A stretch of DNA of 64,000 nucleotides. Origin: Prochlorococcus marinus CUG1438. Lineage in GTDB: Bacteria > Cyanobacteriota > Cyanobacteriia > PCC-6307 > Cyanobiaceae. The notes under the pieces were generated by a model, which saw only the letters and a program-made list of their open reading frames with translations, did not search any database and had not been told where the DNA came from. The stretch lies in contig JAEPLS010000002.1 of NCBI GenBank assembly GCA_017644325.1, positions 310,001 through 374,000 of the forward strand, given 5' to 3'. This document shows, piece after piece, positions 42,273 to 52,777 of this stretch (position 1 is the stretch's first letter; each line of letters starts with the position of its first letter). Position numbers and translations under genes: made by a program.

Positions 42273-43856
42273 TTATTCTGTCCAATCATCAATATTAATT
42301 TCGGGAAAAACTTTATCTTCTTCCTCAATATCTTCAAGTAGTTTTAAATTAATAATGGAATGATTTTTAATCATTTCAACCAATTGCCAGAACCTGAATA
42401 AGTGTTTTTCTATCCTCTCTTTTGCAAGCTCAGTTGTCGTTCCTGCTCTTAGAATAAAACTCCAATCAGAGGATTCAGAGAGAAGTAGTTCTCTTGCTGC
42501 TTGCTTTAGGAGTCTTAAAGATAAATCATTATTAGATTTTTTTAAGGATAAATCAACGAAAGTTGAGCCTGCTTTTGTAATTTCTGGAACGACCCATGCG
42601 TTTGCATCATTAATCCAATAATTGTGGTATCCACCTTGTCCCCAACTTGATGGAGATGGATCACAAATCTGAAGATTTGGCTTTTGCATTAAGAATTCTT
42701 TTAAATTTGTAAGCTTAATTGAATATTTACTAGATTTCTTTAAAATATTTTCTATAAAAACAGGTCCCTCATACCACCAATGACCAAATAACTCTGCATC
42801 AAATGGAGCTACCAATAAAGGATTAAAGGAAGAGGATAAGGTTAATTTTTCAAATTGTTTGGATCTCGCCAGAAGATAAGCATCAGCATCCTTTCCAGCT
42901 TTCATTTTGGCCTCATTTTCTAAGTAAAACTTCTTTTCCCCTAACGGTACGTTTTCATCTGTAATCTTATGAAACTTTAACCCTAAAGGTCTTTTTGTTA
43001 AGATGCCTCTCTTTTGGAGCTTAAAGATAGGCAATTCCCAACCCAAATCTTTATGAAATTCCCGATAAGCTTTGTCGCCAGGGAATCCATCCTTGGCAGA
43101 CCAGACGGGCAAGGTTGCCTCACTATCTCTCCCAAAGAATGCAACTCCTTTTTTCGAGCATATTGGAGCATATACACCATATCTTGGCCTTGGTGTGGAA
43201 TTTAGAATCCCATGACCGTCTAATATTGTATATCTAATTCCGGAATTAAATAGTATCTCATCTAAATTTTCATAATATGCACATTCAGGTAACCAAATAC
43301 CTAAAGGCTTTGTTCCAAAAATATTTTCATGACTCCTAATTGCTGTATTAATTTGTCCTTTAACAGTTTCAGGATTCTCCCTTAGAATTGGCAAATATCC
43401 GTGAGTAGCTGCACAAGTAAGAATATCCAAATTTCCAGAGTTATTTAAAACCTTAAACTTATCAATTAAATTTCCAGAACAATTTTGCCAATATAAGTAT
43501 TTATCATTCAGATTTTTCATTAAAAATGCAGAGGCATTTTTTTCTTCTAATGGCAGTTCCTTTAAAAAATCTTTCCTTGTTTCAATCCAGCTTGGGAAAG
43601 TATCTTTAATTTGTTTATTATTTAGAAGCGATAATAATGTTGGAGACAAACTAATAGTAAGTTTTGTATTTTCAGGATCTTCTTTTTTGGAAGATTCTAT
43701 TGATTGAAGTAGTGGTATGTAACATTCCAAAATCGCCTGAAATAACCAATCCTCTTCTAAAGAGTTTTTTTCATTTTTTTTTACATAAGGAAGATGAGCA
43801 TGTAAAACTATCGCTAACTGACCTAAAACATTTTTTTTGTGGTATTGCCCATTCAT
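42273..43856 (-). CDS. GH57 glucan branching enzyme (DUF1957 type)
   Basis: A 527-residue family-57 glycosidase. The first motif is LHAHLPYV, the nucleophile region is GIWLPECAYY, and the acid/base region is FDAELFGHWWYEGP. The C-terminal helical DUF1957 part contains ELLLSESSDWSFILRAGTT. Such enzymes make alpha-1,6 branches in glycogen. It should work with MalQ at 59905 in glycogen turnover. Confidence 0.85.
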   Translation of the reverse strand: MNGQYHKKNVLGQLAIVLHAHLPYVKKNEKNSLEEDWLFQAILECYIPLLQSIESSKKEDPENTKLTISLSPTLLSLLNNKQIKDTFPSWIETRKDFLKELPLEEKNASAFLMKNLNDKYLYWQNCSGNLIDKFKVLNNSGNLDILTCAATHGYLPILRENPETVKGQINTAIRSHENIFGTKPLGIWLPECAYYENLDEILFNSGIRYTILDGHGILNSTPRPRYGVYAPICSKKGVAFFGRDSEATLPVWSAKDGFPGDKAYREFHKDLGWELPIFKLQKRGILTKRPLGLKFHKITDENVPLGEKKFYLENEAKMKAGKDADAYLLARSKQFEKLTLSSSFNPLLVAPFDAELFGHWWYEGPVFIENILKKSSKYSIKLTNLKEFLMQKPNLQICDPSPSSWGQGGYHNYWINDANAWVVPEITKAGSTFVDLSLKKSNNDLSLRLLKQAARELLLSESSDWSFILRAGTTTELAKERIEKHLFRFWQLVEMIKNHSIINLKLLEDIEEEDKVFPEINIDDWTE

Positions 43857-44081
43857 ACTTTTTATAATTTATGCCTGTAATACTATAAAAAATCAAAATT
43901 AACCTTTTTAAAAAGGAAGCTTTAATCCTAAAAGAATACTTTAATAATTTAAGTATTTCATTTTTTTTTTCAGAATTTTAACCAATATTGTTAAGTTATA
44001 AATTTATAGCAAATTTTAATTAAACAAAATCTAGTCAAATTTTTTTAATTAGCTTAATATAAGTTTAAGTTATTCCTTCTA

Positions 44082-45722
44082 ATGTCAAAAGATCCTGGAA
44101 GAATTTTGATCTTTGATACAACTCTTCGAGATGGAGAGCAATCTCCAGGTGCCAGTTTAAATCTTGAAGAAAAACTTGCTATCGCCCATCAACTAGCAAG
44201 ATTAGGAGTTGATGTTATTGAAGCTGGATTCCCTTTCGCAAGTCAGGGTGATTTTAAAGCTGTTAACAAAATTGCCAATGCCGTAGGGAAAGAAAATGGT
44301 CCTACAATATGCGGCTTATCTAGAGCATCTAAAGGAGATATAAAAGCATGTTATGAAGCAATAAGTCCAGCGCCCAAGAAAAGAATACATACTTTTATTG
44401 CTACAAGTGATATTCATCTAAAACATAAACTTAAAAAATCTAGAAAAGATGTTCTTCAAATAGTTCCAGATATGGTTAATTATGCAAAATCATTCGTAGA
44501 TGATATTGAGTTCTCTTGTGAAGATGCCTCCAGGAGTGAACCTGATTTTTTATACGAAGTGATTCAACTAGCAATCTCTGCAGGAGCGACAACAATAAAT
44601 ATTCCTGATACTGTTGGATTTACAACTCCTAGTGAATTTGGCAAATTAATTGCCGATATAAATAAAAATGTTCCAAATATTGATGAAGCAGTAATCTCGG
44701 TTCATGGTCACAATGATTTAGGTTTAGCAGTAGCCAATTTTCTAGAGGCAGTAAAGAACGGAGCAAGACAACTAGAATGTACTATAAATGGAATTGGGGA
44801 AAGAGCCGGGAATGCTTCGCTAGAAGAATTAGTAATGGCACTCCATGTTAGGAAAAGTTTTTTTAATAATTTTTTCAAAAGAAATCCTGACTCGCCAACT
44901 CCTCTTACGGCGATAAGAACAGAAGAAATAACAAAAACCTCAAGACTTGTTTCAAACCTAACCGGAATGACGGTACAACCTAATAAAGCAATTGTGGGGG
45001 CTAATGCTTTTGCACATGAGTCAGGCATTCATCAAGATGGGGTTTTAAAAAATAGACTAACTTACGAAATTATTGATGCAAAAACTGTTGGTTTGATTGA
45101 CAACAAAATATCTTTAGGAAAACTTAGTGGAAGAAGTGCAGTAAGAGCAAGATTAGAAGAGATGGGATATGACTTGAGCCGAGAAGATTTAAATGATGCA
45201 TTTACTCGTTTTAAGGATTTAGCTGACAGGAAAAGGGAAATTACTGATAGAGACTTAGAAGCAATTGTTAGTGAACAAGTACAGCTCCCAGAAGCTAAAT
45301 TTCAATTAAGTCTTGTACAAGTAAGTTGCGGTAATGCATCTAAACCTACTGCAACCATTTCACTCCTAAACACGGAAGATAATACTGAAGATACTGCTGT
45401 ATCAATAGGAACTGGACCCGTTGATGCTGTATGCGAGGCTTTAAATAAATTAGCTAAAGTTCCTAATGAATTAATTGAATTTTCTGTTAAGTCGGTAACA
45501 GAAGGAATTGATGCCTTGGGCGAAGTGACAATAAGAATTAGGAGGGATAATAAAATATATTCTGGTCATTCTGCTGATACTGATGTTGTAGTTGCTGCTG
45601 CGAATGCTTACGTTAATGCTTTAAATAGGCTTGTCTTTTCTGAGAAAAAAAATTCAATTCACCCACAATTTGATAATTTAGAAAATTCTAATAAAGCATT
45701 TCTATCTAATCATGCAAATTAA
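44082..45722 (+). CDS. leuA: 2-Isopropylmalate synthase
   Basis: A 546-residue LeuA. The TIM-barrel signature is [15 protein letters not shown] (12-26), the metal-binding [16 protein letters not shown] is intact, and a C-terminal LeuA regulatory domain (about 390-520, with [14 protein letters not shown]) should give leucine feedback. It commits 2-ketoisovalerate to leucine. The 225-bp AT-rich gap upstream shows no leader peptide or attenuator that I can support. Confidence 0.93.
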   Translation: MSKDPGRILIFDTTLRDGEQSPGASLNLEEKLAIAHQLARLGVDVIEAGFPFASQGDFKAVNKIANAVGKENGPTICGLSRASKGDIKACYEAISPAPKKRIHTFIATSDIHLKHKLKKSRKDVLQIVPDMVNYAKSFVDDIEFSCEDASRSEPDFLYEVIQLAISAGATTINIPDTVGFTTPSEFGKLIADINKNVPNIDEAVISVHGHNDLGLAVANFLEAVKNGARQLECTINGIGERAGNASLEELVMALHVRKSFFNNFFKRNPDSPTPLTAIRTEEITKTSRLVSNLTGMTVQPNKAIVGANAFAHESGIHQDGVLKNRLTYEIIDAKTVGLIDNKISLGKLSGRSAVRARLEEMGYDLSREDLNDAFTRFKDLADRKREITDRDLEAIVSEQVQLPEAKFQLSLVQVSCGNASKPTATISLLNTEDNTEDTAVSIGTGPVDAVCEALNKLAKVPNELIEFSVKSVTEGIDALGEVTIRIRRDNKIYSGHSADTDVVVAAANAYVNALNRLVFSEKKNSIHPQFDNLENSNKAFLSNHAN

Positions 45723-45803
45723 ATTATTTCTTGAGAATATTAAGTATCATTTAAAATAACCTCTTAATACTGTAGATTAATTGAATAGTTAAAGCTGTAA
45801 ATA

Positions 45804-46196
45804 ATGAGAGAAAGATTACTAGGATATTGGGCACTTTCATGGCTTGGTTTAATCAGCAATATATCTGCACTTCCAATAATTGCACTAATAATAAGTTATG
45901 GGCCACCACTAAAAGTTGCAAATATAACTCTTGCCATAAGTCTTGGTTGGCCTGCTGCAATCGTAGGAATAGTTTCTTCAGCGGCTCTTTTGGCAGAGAG
46001 AAAATGGGGAGTAACTTTAACTCTAGTATCACTATCAATGGTGATTGCTGGGACGGGTCCTTATTCAGTGTTAAGACTCATAACTCTTAAAGACGTTTTT
46101 GGAATTGGCGGGTTTACCCTCTTAACAACATTATTAAGTACGTTAGCTCTTCTATATTGGTGTAATCCAAAACATAGAAGAAGTATTAGATTATAA
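45804..46196 (+). CDS. Four-helix membrane protein, 130 aa
   Basis: Four hydrophobic segments (about 13-30, 42-63, 69-88 and 99-120) joined by short loops, with a basic end NPKHRRSIRL. The ordered Gly/Pro spacing suggests a conserved protein. It lies 81 bp after leuA and converges with the HD-domain gene (9 bp). Family unknown. Confidence 0.6.
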   Translation: MRERLLGYWALSWLGLISNISALPIIALIISYGPPLKVANITLAISLGWPAAIVGIVSSAALLAERKWGVTLTLVSLSMVIAGTGPYSVLRLITLKDVFGIGGFTLLTTLLSTLALLYWCNPKHRRSIRL

Positions 46197-46205
46197 AATT
46201 GAAAA

Positions 46206-47678
46206 TCAAGAAAAAGTATTATTCTTACTAGTTGGATACTGAATTCTTCTATGTCTAATTCTTTTCCACACATTCAAGAATGCCCTTTTTACGAGAAAAA
46301 TTTCTCCTTTCGATAAATTACTATTATCTAATTGCCCATCTTTTTCACGTGAGTAAATAATATTAGATATTGTTTCCAAAGCTTCTTTGTCAGATGCATT
46401 AATATTCATAGCTCTTAGGGCGGCTTCACATCCATCTGCAAGCATTAAGATGGCTGTTTCTTTTGACTGAGGAATAGGACCTTTGTATCTAAAATAATTT
46501 TCATTAATGTTAAGATTCTTTTCTTTAGCCTTTTGGAAAAAATATCCCATTTTTAAGGTGCCTTGATGTTCAGGGATAAAATTGGCTATTAGTTTAGGTA
46601 GTCTATTTTTCCTTGCAAATTTCAATCCTTCATCAACATGAGCCTGCAATACTTCTGCACTTTTAATAGGATCATCCAACTCGTCATGTGGATTTTTTGA
46701 ACCATCCTGATTTTCGATAAACCAGTTTGGTGCATGTAATTTACCAACATCATGATATAAAGCTCCAGTTTTAATTAAATCAATATCACCACCAATCATT
46801 CTTGTTGCTTCCTCTGCTAAACCACATATAAGTAAGGTATGTTCAAAAGTACCAGGAGCTTCAAGTGACAATCTTCTAATTAGAGGTTTCTCCTTATCAG
46901 CTAACTCTAGTAACCTTGCTTTAGTTAATAATCCAAATACCGATTCAAAAATAGGAATAAATAAAATAGTAAAAAGCATTACTATTGCCAAGAGCAATGA
47001 ATCTGAAAATATATTACCGTTAGCCAAAATATAATCTTGCTTGTTAATAATAAACATTTTATCTTTACTTATCAATATCCATTGACTCAGAAACGATCCT
47101 AATGGGACAAAAATTGATAGTTGAAGTAACTGAGCTCTACTTCTTATTCTTCCTCCAAGTAAAGATACTACAGAAGCGCAAACTAATAAAATAAAAATCA
47201 AATTATTATTTATAGCAACTGCTGGGTCTGGCCAACTAAGGCTTGCTATTGATACCCAAGCCAAAGCAGTTATACTTCCCATTCCCTGAGATATTATTAA
47301 CGCCGGTGGAATTATCATAGATAATGGACTTATTGTTGAAGCAAAGGCTAATTTCGTCGCTTGTACTGCTAAAAGAAGAGTAATGATCAAGATAATCTGT
47401 CTTGAAGAAATTGTGGGGTTCTCTTTTTTTGAAACTAATATCAAAATTCCAGAACTAATAAATATTTCGGTAAAGGTCAAAAGCCAAGAAAAAATATCTT
47501 TGATATCTAAAGGCGAGATTAGAAGCAATTTATAGGAAGAAATTATTGAAATTAAAATACATATTAAAAAAATTATGAGATTATCTATTCTTGAAATTTT
47601 AATGGGTTGTTTTACTGGAACTTGACTTCTACTCCACAGATAAAACAATTTTTTTAGGGTAGTTGTGATGTTTTGCAC
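46206..47678 (-). CDS. Membrane HD-domain phosphohydrolase (PgpH-like)
   Basis: A 490-residue protein. The N-terminal half has about six helices; the C-terminal half is an HDIG-type HD domain: GTFEHTLLICGLAEEATRM, GALYHDVGKLHAPNWF, then NFIPEHQGTLKMGYF. This is the arrangement of PgpH-type c-di-AMP phosphodiesterases, but without the large extracellular 7TMR domain, so it is a short form. The gene diverges from folD across 74 bp. Confidence 0.8.
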   Translation of the reverse strand: MQNITTTLKKLFYLWSRSQVPVKQPIKISRIDNLIIFLICILISIISSYKLLLISPLDIKDIFSWLLTFTEIFISSGILILVSKKENPTISSRQIILIITLLLAVQATKLAFASTISPLSMIIPPALIISQGMGSITALAWVSIASLSWPDPAVAINNNLIFILLVCASVVSLLGGRIRSRAQLLQLSIFVPLGSFLSQWILISKDKMFIINKQDYILANGNIFSDSLLLAIVMLFTILFIPIFESVFGLLTKARLLELADKEKPLIRRLSLEAPGTFEHTLLICGLAEEATRMIGGDIDLIKTGALYHDVGKLHAPNWFIENQDGSKNPHDELDDPIKSAEVLQAHVDEGLKFARKNRLPKLIANFIPEHQGTLKMGYFFQKAKEKNLNINENYFRYKGPIPQSKETAILMLADGCEAALRAMNINASDKEALETISNIIYSREKDGQLDNSNLSKGEIFLVKRAFLNVWKRIRHRRIQYPTSKNNTFS

Positions 47679-47752
47679 AGAATATAAATAAATCTATTTG
47701 AATAATTTAAAATTATAGGCATGCTAGGTGTAAAAAGGAGATGTTTTTCTAA

Positions 47753-48649
47753 ATGTCATTAAAACTAGACGGTAAAAAATTATCTCTTGAAATTGAAGAA
47801 AGATTAAACAACTACATCTCTAAAAATAAAAAAATTGCAAAAAGAGTCCCCGGTTTAGCTGTAATAAGAATAGGTGAAGACCCAGCGAGTGGTGTTTACG
47901 TCAATAACAAGGAAAAAGCATGTTCAAGGATTGGAATAAAAAGCTTTATTTTTCATCTAAAAGATAATATAGAGCAAGAAGATGTTGAAAAACTAATAAT
48001 CAAACTTAATTCTGATAAGGATATTGATGGTATATTGCTTCAACTTCCCATCCCAAAGAAGTTTAATGAGCAAAAACTGATCAGCTATATAAATCCAAGC
48101 AAAGATGTAGATGGATTAAATGAGATAAACATTGGCAAATTAGTAAAAAATGAGCCTGCGATGAGATCATGTACACCAGCAGGAATTATTAATTTGTTAA
48201 GATCCCAAAATATTACAATTGAAGGCAAGAAAATTGTTGTTATCGGAAGAAGTTTGCTTGTTGGGAAACCCCTGTCTCTAATGTTGTTGAATCAAAATGG
48301 GACGGTTACAATGACTCATTCAAAAACATTAAATTTGAATGAAGTCTGTAGAGAAGCTGACATACTAATTGCAGCTGCAGGAAAACCCAATCTTGTAGAT
48401 TCGAGTTTTGTGAAAGAAGGAGCAGTAATTATTGATGTTGGAATACATAGATTAAAAAGTTCCGAGAAAAATCAAACCAGATTATGTGGCGATGTATTAT
48501 TAGAAGATGTCATTTCTAAAGTATTTGCTTACACGCCTGTCCCAGGAGGTGTTGGACCCATGACAGTAACAATGTTACTTGTAAATACTATTTTTAGTTG
48601 GCAAAAACAATTTGGTCTATCATCAACTCTTAATGACCTTTTGCCATAA
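47753..48649 (+). CDS. folD: Methylene-THF dehydrogenase/cyclohydrolase
   Basis: A 298-residue bifunctional FolD. Active-site Lys is in [14 protein letters not shown], the second signature [13 protein letters not shown], then [13 protein letters not shown] and [18 protein letters not shown] bind NADP. Finally [15 protein letters not shown] is present. It supplies one-carbon units. First of a folD-crtE-DUF212 run. Confidence 0.93.
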   Translation: MSLKLDGKKLSLEIEERLNNYISKNKKIAKRVPGLAVIRIGEDPASGVYVNNKEKACSRIGIKSFIFHLKDNIEQEDVEKLIIKLNSDKDIDGILLQLPIPKKFNEQKLISYINPSKDVDGLNEINIGKLVKNEPAMRSCTPAGIINLLRSQNITIEGKKIVVIGRSLLVGKPLSLMLLNQNGTVTMTHSKTLNLNEVCREADILIAAAGKPNLVDSSFVKEGAVIIDVGIHRLKSSEKNQTRLCGDVLLEDVISKVFAYTPVPGGVGPMTVTMLLVNTIFSWQKQFGLSSTLNDLLP

Positions 48650-48686
48650 ACTCTAAGATGAAAAAATTTTTTACTATAGGTATAAG

Positions 48687-49589
48687 ATGACTGAAGTTAT
48701 AAATAGTATTTCTGATTTTGAACAATATCTTAAAAACACTAAAAAGGATGTTGAAGAAGCACTTGATTTTTCCTTAGGCCCTGAGAATCCAGAAATATTA
48801 AGAGAATCAATGAGATATTCCCTTTTAGCTGGAGGGAAAAGGATACGTCCAATTTTATGTTTAGCATCTTGCTCACTGGCTGGTGGAGACCCCTCTCTTG
48901 CTATTCCTACTGCAGTAGCTATAGAAATGATACATACAATGTCCTTAATTCATGATGATCTACCTGCTATGGATAATGATGATTTGAGAAGAGGTAGGCC
49001 AACGAACCATAAAGTATATGGAGATGCAATTGCTATTCTTGCAGGCGATGCTTTATTGACCAGAGCCTTCGAAATGGTCTCTTTAAGAAGCCCAGGAGTC
49101 GATCCAACTAGATTATTAAATGTAATTGGTGAATTATCACTAGTTGCAGGTGCGCCAGGTTTAGTGGGAGGACAAGTTGTTGATTTAGAATGCGAAGGCA
49201 AAGAAGTCGACCTTGAGACTCTCGAATATATTCATCTTCATAAGACTGGGGCTTTATTAAAGGCTTGCGTAAGAACAGGCGCGATGATCGCAGGTGCTAA
49301 CGAAAAACTTTTACAAGCTCTAACAACATATGCAGAGGGAATTGGTTTAGCCTTTCAAATAATAGATGATATTCTTGATTTAACTTCCAGCAGTGAAAAA
49401 CTTGGCAAAACTGCGGGTAAAGATCTTTTAGCTGACAAAACGACTTACCCTAAGTTACTTGGAATGGAGGAGTCAAAGAAAAGAGCATTTGATTTAGTTA
49501 AACAAGCAAAAAAAGCAATTGAACCTTGGGGTGCAGATGCAAAGTATTTAATATCTCTAGCCGACTTTATTACAAATAGAGACAGATAA
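48687..49589 (+). CDS. crtE: Geranylgeranyl diphosphate synthase
   Basis: A 300-residue trans-prenyltransferase. The first Asp-rich motif is [16 protein letters not shown] and the second is [18 protein letters not shown] marks the substrate-binding part. The residues upstream of the first motif (IHTMSLIHD) suit a C20 product. GGPP feeds carotenoids, chlorophyll phytol and quinones. It follows folD by 37 bp. Confidence 0.9.
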   Translation: MTEVINSISDFEQYLKNTKKDVEEALDFSLGPENPEILRESMRYSLLAGGKRIRPILCLASCSLAGGDPSLAIPTAVAIEMIHTMSLIHDDLPAMDNDDLRRGRPTNHKVYGDAIAILAGDALLTRAFEMVSLRSPGVDPTRLLNVIGELSLVAGAPGLVGGQVVDLECEGKEVDLETLEYIHLHKTGALLKACVRTGAMIAGANEKLLQALTTYAEGIGLAFQIIDDILDLTSSSEKLGKTAGKDLLADKTTYPKLLGMEESKKRAFDLVKQAKKAIEPWGADAKYLISLADFITNRDR

Positions 49590-49602
49590 ATAGTTTTAAT
49601 TT

Positions 49603-50082
49603 ATGTCTGAGTTTTTTACCTTCTTTAACAATTCAGTTCTTTTCTGGAGCTTATTATCTTGTTTACTAGCTCAGTTTTTTAAAATTATATTCAATTTCTT
49701 TTCAACTGGAAAGATAAGGTTTGGAATTATGTTCGAGACGGGTGGTATGCCTTCGAGTCATTCCGCCTTAATAACTGGTGCTACATCTGGGATAGGATAT
49801 GAATTGGGATTTGATAGCTCAATATTTGCATTATCAGTTGCTGTTGCACTAATAGTTATGTATGACGCTAGTGGTGTTAGAAAATCAGCTGGAGTTCAAG
49901 CGGCAGAAATCAATAAACTATCAAAAAAACTGGACCCTCAATCTGAATTACTTTTAAAAGAAACCTTGGGCCATACAAAAATTGAGGTCATGGTAGGGAG
50001 TTTTTTAGGACCATTAATTACTTTGCCTGGAATGTTTTTTTTAGGTTCTCCTCTCAAAATATTTGATTTGATAATAAATTAA
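49603..50082 (+). CDS. DUF212 divergent PAP2-family membrane protein
   Basis: A 159-residue membrane protein with the DUF212 signature FETGGMPSSHSALITGATSGIGYELG and VMYDASGVRKSAGVQAAEIN, then LKETLGHTKIEVMVGSFLG. The P-S-S-H and H-T-x-x-E motifs suggest a phosphatase related to PAP2. It follows crtE by 13 bp, an arrangement shared by many cyanobacteria; a role in prenyl phosphate handling is inferred. It overlaps cobB by 4 nt. Confidence 0.85.
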   Translation: MSEFFTFFNNSVLFWSLLSCLLAQFFKIIFNFFSTGKIRFGIMFETGGMPSSHSALITGATSGIGYELGFDSSIFALSVAVALIVMYDASGVRKSAGVQAAEINKLSKKLDPQSELLLKETLGHTKIEVMVGSFLGPLITLPGMFFLGSPLKIFDLIIN

Positions 50083-51470
50083 GAATTCTTGAGAAAACTA
50101 ATTTGGGTGGCATTTATAAAGTTTTTTGCTAATTCTCTTGAACTTGGCAAATGTAAATGAATCCAACTTGCATGCAATTTTTCATCAAAAAAGCCCTCAT
50201 TTTTGTATTCAGTTTTCCAAGATTTAATTTTCCATGGGGAAGAAAGTTTCTTATTTTGCTCAGCTTTTCTTAAATCAAGTTCAGATAAGTTATTTTCAAT
50301 TTCCCAATAATGAAATTCATGTCCCCGAATTGATTGATTTTGTTTAATGATCGGAGTATCTTTTAAACCCTTAATATATCTATAACCTACTGAAAGTTTA
50401 CTTTTTTTTGTTCTAAAGGGAAGAATACCACTCATTTTATGATTATTACCCTTTTCATCCTGTAAAAAGTCCCCTAAAATCATCATCCCTCCGCATTCTG
50501 CATATATAAATCCACTTTTGCGGAATTTCCTTAACGAATTTAAGCTTTTTAAAGAGTTACTTATATGATCAGCATATTTTTCAGGAAATCCCCCAGGAAT
50601 AATTAAAGAAGAAGCCTCATTTGGTATTTCTTCATCATCATAAATACTCCATGAAATCAATGGAATTCCTATCTCACTCAAAAACTCCTTAGTTTCGGGG
50701 TATTGAAAATGAAAGATTTTATCTTCGGCAATTGCGATAGGTTTACTTTTGTCTGTTTTAAAAACCTCAAAACTGGAAGAATTAAATATTTTCTTCTTAG
50801 GAGATTTCAGGAATTTAACAAGAGAACATAAATTAAGATTTCTTTCTGCGAAATTTGCAAAATATTCAACATCAATTTCCTTACCATCGTCCAATGGAGA
50901 TATCAAACCTAAATTAGCTTTGCTTAAAGTTATTTTTGAATCAGATGGTAGAAAACCGAGAATTTCGGTATCTTCATCTTTAAAAACTTCTTCAATTAAT
51001 TTTTTATGTCTATCTGAATTAACGTTATTAAATATAATTCCTGCTATTGACAACTCACTATCGAAATCCCTAAAACCTCGAACCGTGGCTAAAAGAGAAG
51101 CTACTTGACCTCTGGCATTAATAATAAAAATTACTGGAGCATTGAGAAGTTTAGAGATATTTGCTGTGCTTGAAAAAGTAGTCGACCCTAACCCGTCGAA
51201 TAGACCCATTGCCCCTTCAATTAATGAGAATTCATATTTCAAAGAATGTTTTAAAAAACTTTCTTGAACCCATTCCTCACCACTTAAAAAAACATCTAAA
51301 TTCCTACAAATAGGTTGGCCAATTGAACTAAGTTGTTGTTGATCAAGATAATCTGGGCCAACCTTAAAAGTTTGGATCTTTATACCTTTTGAAAACGCCC
51401 AACAAGATATCAAAAGAGATAATGTAGTTTTCCCACTATCAGTTGAAGGAGATGATATTACACAAGGCAT
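50079..51470 (-). CDS. cobB: Cobyrinic acid a,c-diamide synthase
   Basis: A 463-residue enzyme. N-terminal P-loop: SSPSTDSGKTTLSLLI; C-terminal class I amidotransferase with nucleophile in YAECGGMMIL and closing HASWIHLHLPS. It amidates cobyrinate side chains, fitting pseudocobalamin synthesis in Prochlorococcus. It starts 3 bp after opcA. Confidence 0.92.
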   Translation of the reverse strand: MPCVISSPSTDSGKTTLSLLISCWAFSKGIKIQTFKVGPDYLDQQQLSSIGQPICRNLDVFLSGEEWVQESFLKHSLKYEFSLIEGAMGLFDGLGSTTFSSTANISKLLNAPVIFIINARGQVASLLATVRGFRDFDSELSIAGIIFNNVNSDRHKKLIEEVFKDEDTEILGFLPSDSKITLSKANLGLISPLDDGKEIDVEYFANFAERNLNLCSLVKFLKSPKKKIFNSSSFEVFKTDKSKPIAIAEDKIFHFQYPETKEFLSEIGIPLISWSIYDDEEIPNEASSLIIPGGFPEKYADHISNSLKSLNSLRKFRKSGFIYAECGGMMILGDFLQDEKGNNHKMSGILPFRTKKSKLSVGYRYIKGLKDTPIIKQNQSIRGHEFHYWEIENNLSELDLRKAEQNKKLSSPWKIKSWKTEYKNEGFFDEKLHASWIHLHLPSSRELAKNFINATQISFLKNS

Positions 51471-51473
51471 TTA

Positions 51474-52775
51474 TTATTTATTAAAACTATCAAATATTTG
51501 AAGAGCTATTTTAATGGAATTTTCAAAAAGAGGACTTGTGTTACCTCTACTACTGCCCAATAACTTACTAACATCATACTCTGATGTAGAAAAAGAATTT
51601 GGAACAACTTGTTCTATTAATTCCATATTAGCCATTCCCCCTGCTTCAAGTCTCATACACTCCACTGATTCACAACCAAGTATTACACAAGTGTTATTTT
51701 TTTGAACCTCACTAATTTTTGAAATCAATCTCAATCCAATAACTTGTCCTAAATGAATACTTGGATTTCCCAAGGATAAGGGATTAATTGATGCTGAAAT
51801 TATTTCACCATTAATTCTTTCAAATTCAATTTTTGTTGATTCTGTATTCCTTTCAACCCTTAGAAAAGACCAACCAAGTTTATCACTAATCCATGAGATC
51901 AAAAACAAAGCTTGAATCATATGATCTCCTGCAATATCAATATCAATATCAGTAATATGATCTAAAATCGGTCTTCTCGAAGGCGGATCAAAAATCATTG
52001 CCAATGATTCTCTCCAATTTTTCAATCTAACCCAATTCAAATCATTAATAGCTTTATTTGAATTATTTAATTGATCTAAAACTTTTAAACATCTTTTAGG
52101 CGATCCGAGAGCCGTATCAATTATTAACCTTAGACCACATTTAGCAAAATATTCGAAAACATCAGGAGATTCATCCAAGCTTCCATTCCACCACAACCAA
52201 GAAGGTAATTCATCAATAGATAATTCATCAATTATTTTTAATCCTTTATGGGCTATTGAGTCTGGGTTCCCCCTTATAACAACTAAATCCCCACATATCG
52301 GTTGCATAGTTGAGGTATCACTTAATGGACAGTAAGCGGACACAAAAGTTTTGAAATCTGAATTTTTATTTAGTGTTGGCGCTAGAGTCACTAATCTTCT
52401 CGGATTCAATGTACTTATTGATGATTCAAAAAATTGACCTCTAAAGTCTTCAAAGTCTTTATTAGATAAATCTTCCCTCAACAAATTTAATAGTTCTTCA
52501 CTATTAAGGGCAGTAGTTATGGGAAGTCCTCGATCTAATATAAATTTTTTAGCAACTTCAATTATCTCTGGACTTAAGTTTCCAGTAATTGGTCCATTTA
52601 CTAGTCCTTTTTGAACTAAACATTGTTCTAGCCAAGCAGGCTGCCAGACGATCAATGTAAAAGTATTGGCTCCAGTATTATCTTTATCTTCTGAAATCCA
52701 TAATTTATTAAGGTAATTAGAAATTTCCTGATAAGGTAGCTCTAATGGAGTTTGGAGTGTTAATTGAGGTTTCAT
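51474..52775 (-). CDS. opcA: Glucose-6-phosphate dehydrogenase assembly protein OpcA
   Basis: A 433-residue OpcA. Conserved parts include TFTLIVWQPAWLEQCLVQKG, RRLVTLAP and SGDLVVIRGNP-like CGDLVVIRGNP, SDLPSWLWWNG-like DELPSWLWWNG, and ESVECMRLEAGGMANMELIEQ. OpcA activates Zwf in response to redox state, so the pentose phosphate route runs in the dark. Lies 2 bp after zwf. Confidence 0.9.
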   Translation of the reverse strand: MKPQLTLQTPLELPYQEISNYLNKLWISEDKDNTGANTFTLIVWQPAWLEQCLVQKGLVNGPITGNLSPEIIEVAKKFILDRGLPITTALNSEELLNLLREDLSNKDFEDFRGQFFESSISTLNPRRLVTLAPTLNKNSDFKTFVSAYCPLSDTSTMQPICGDLVVIRGNPDSIAHKGLKIIDELSIDELPSWLWWNGSLDESPDVFEYFAKCGLRLIIDTALGSPKRCLKVLDQLNNSNKAINDLNWVRLKNWRESLAMIFDPPSRRPILDHITDIDIDIAGDHMIQALFLISWISDKLGWSFLRVERNTESTKIEFERINGEIISASINPLSLGNPSIHLGQVIGLRLISKISEVQKNNTCVILGCESVECMRLEAGGMANMELIEQVVPNSFSTSEYDVSKLLGSSRGNTSPLFENSIKIALQIFDSFNK

Positions 52776-52777
52776 TT

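Noticed and set aside
45827-46090. 87-codon ORF in another frame of the 130-aa membrane protein gene
   Set aside because: Composition is rich in Cys, Asn and Ser with no pattern; it is an overlapping-frame artefact.
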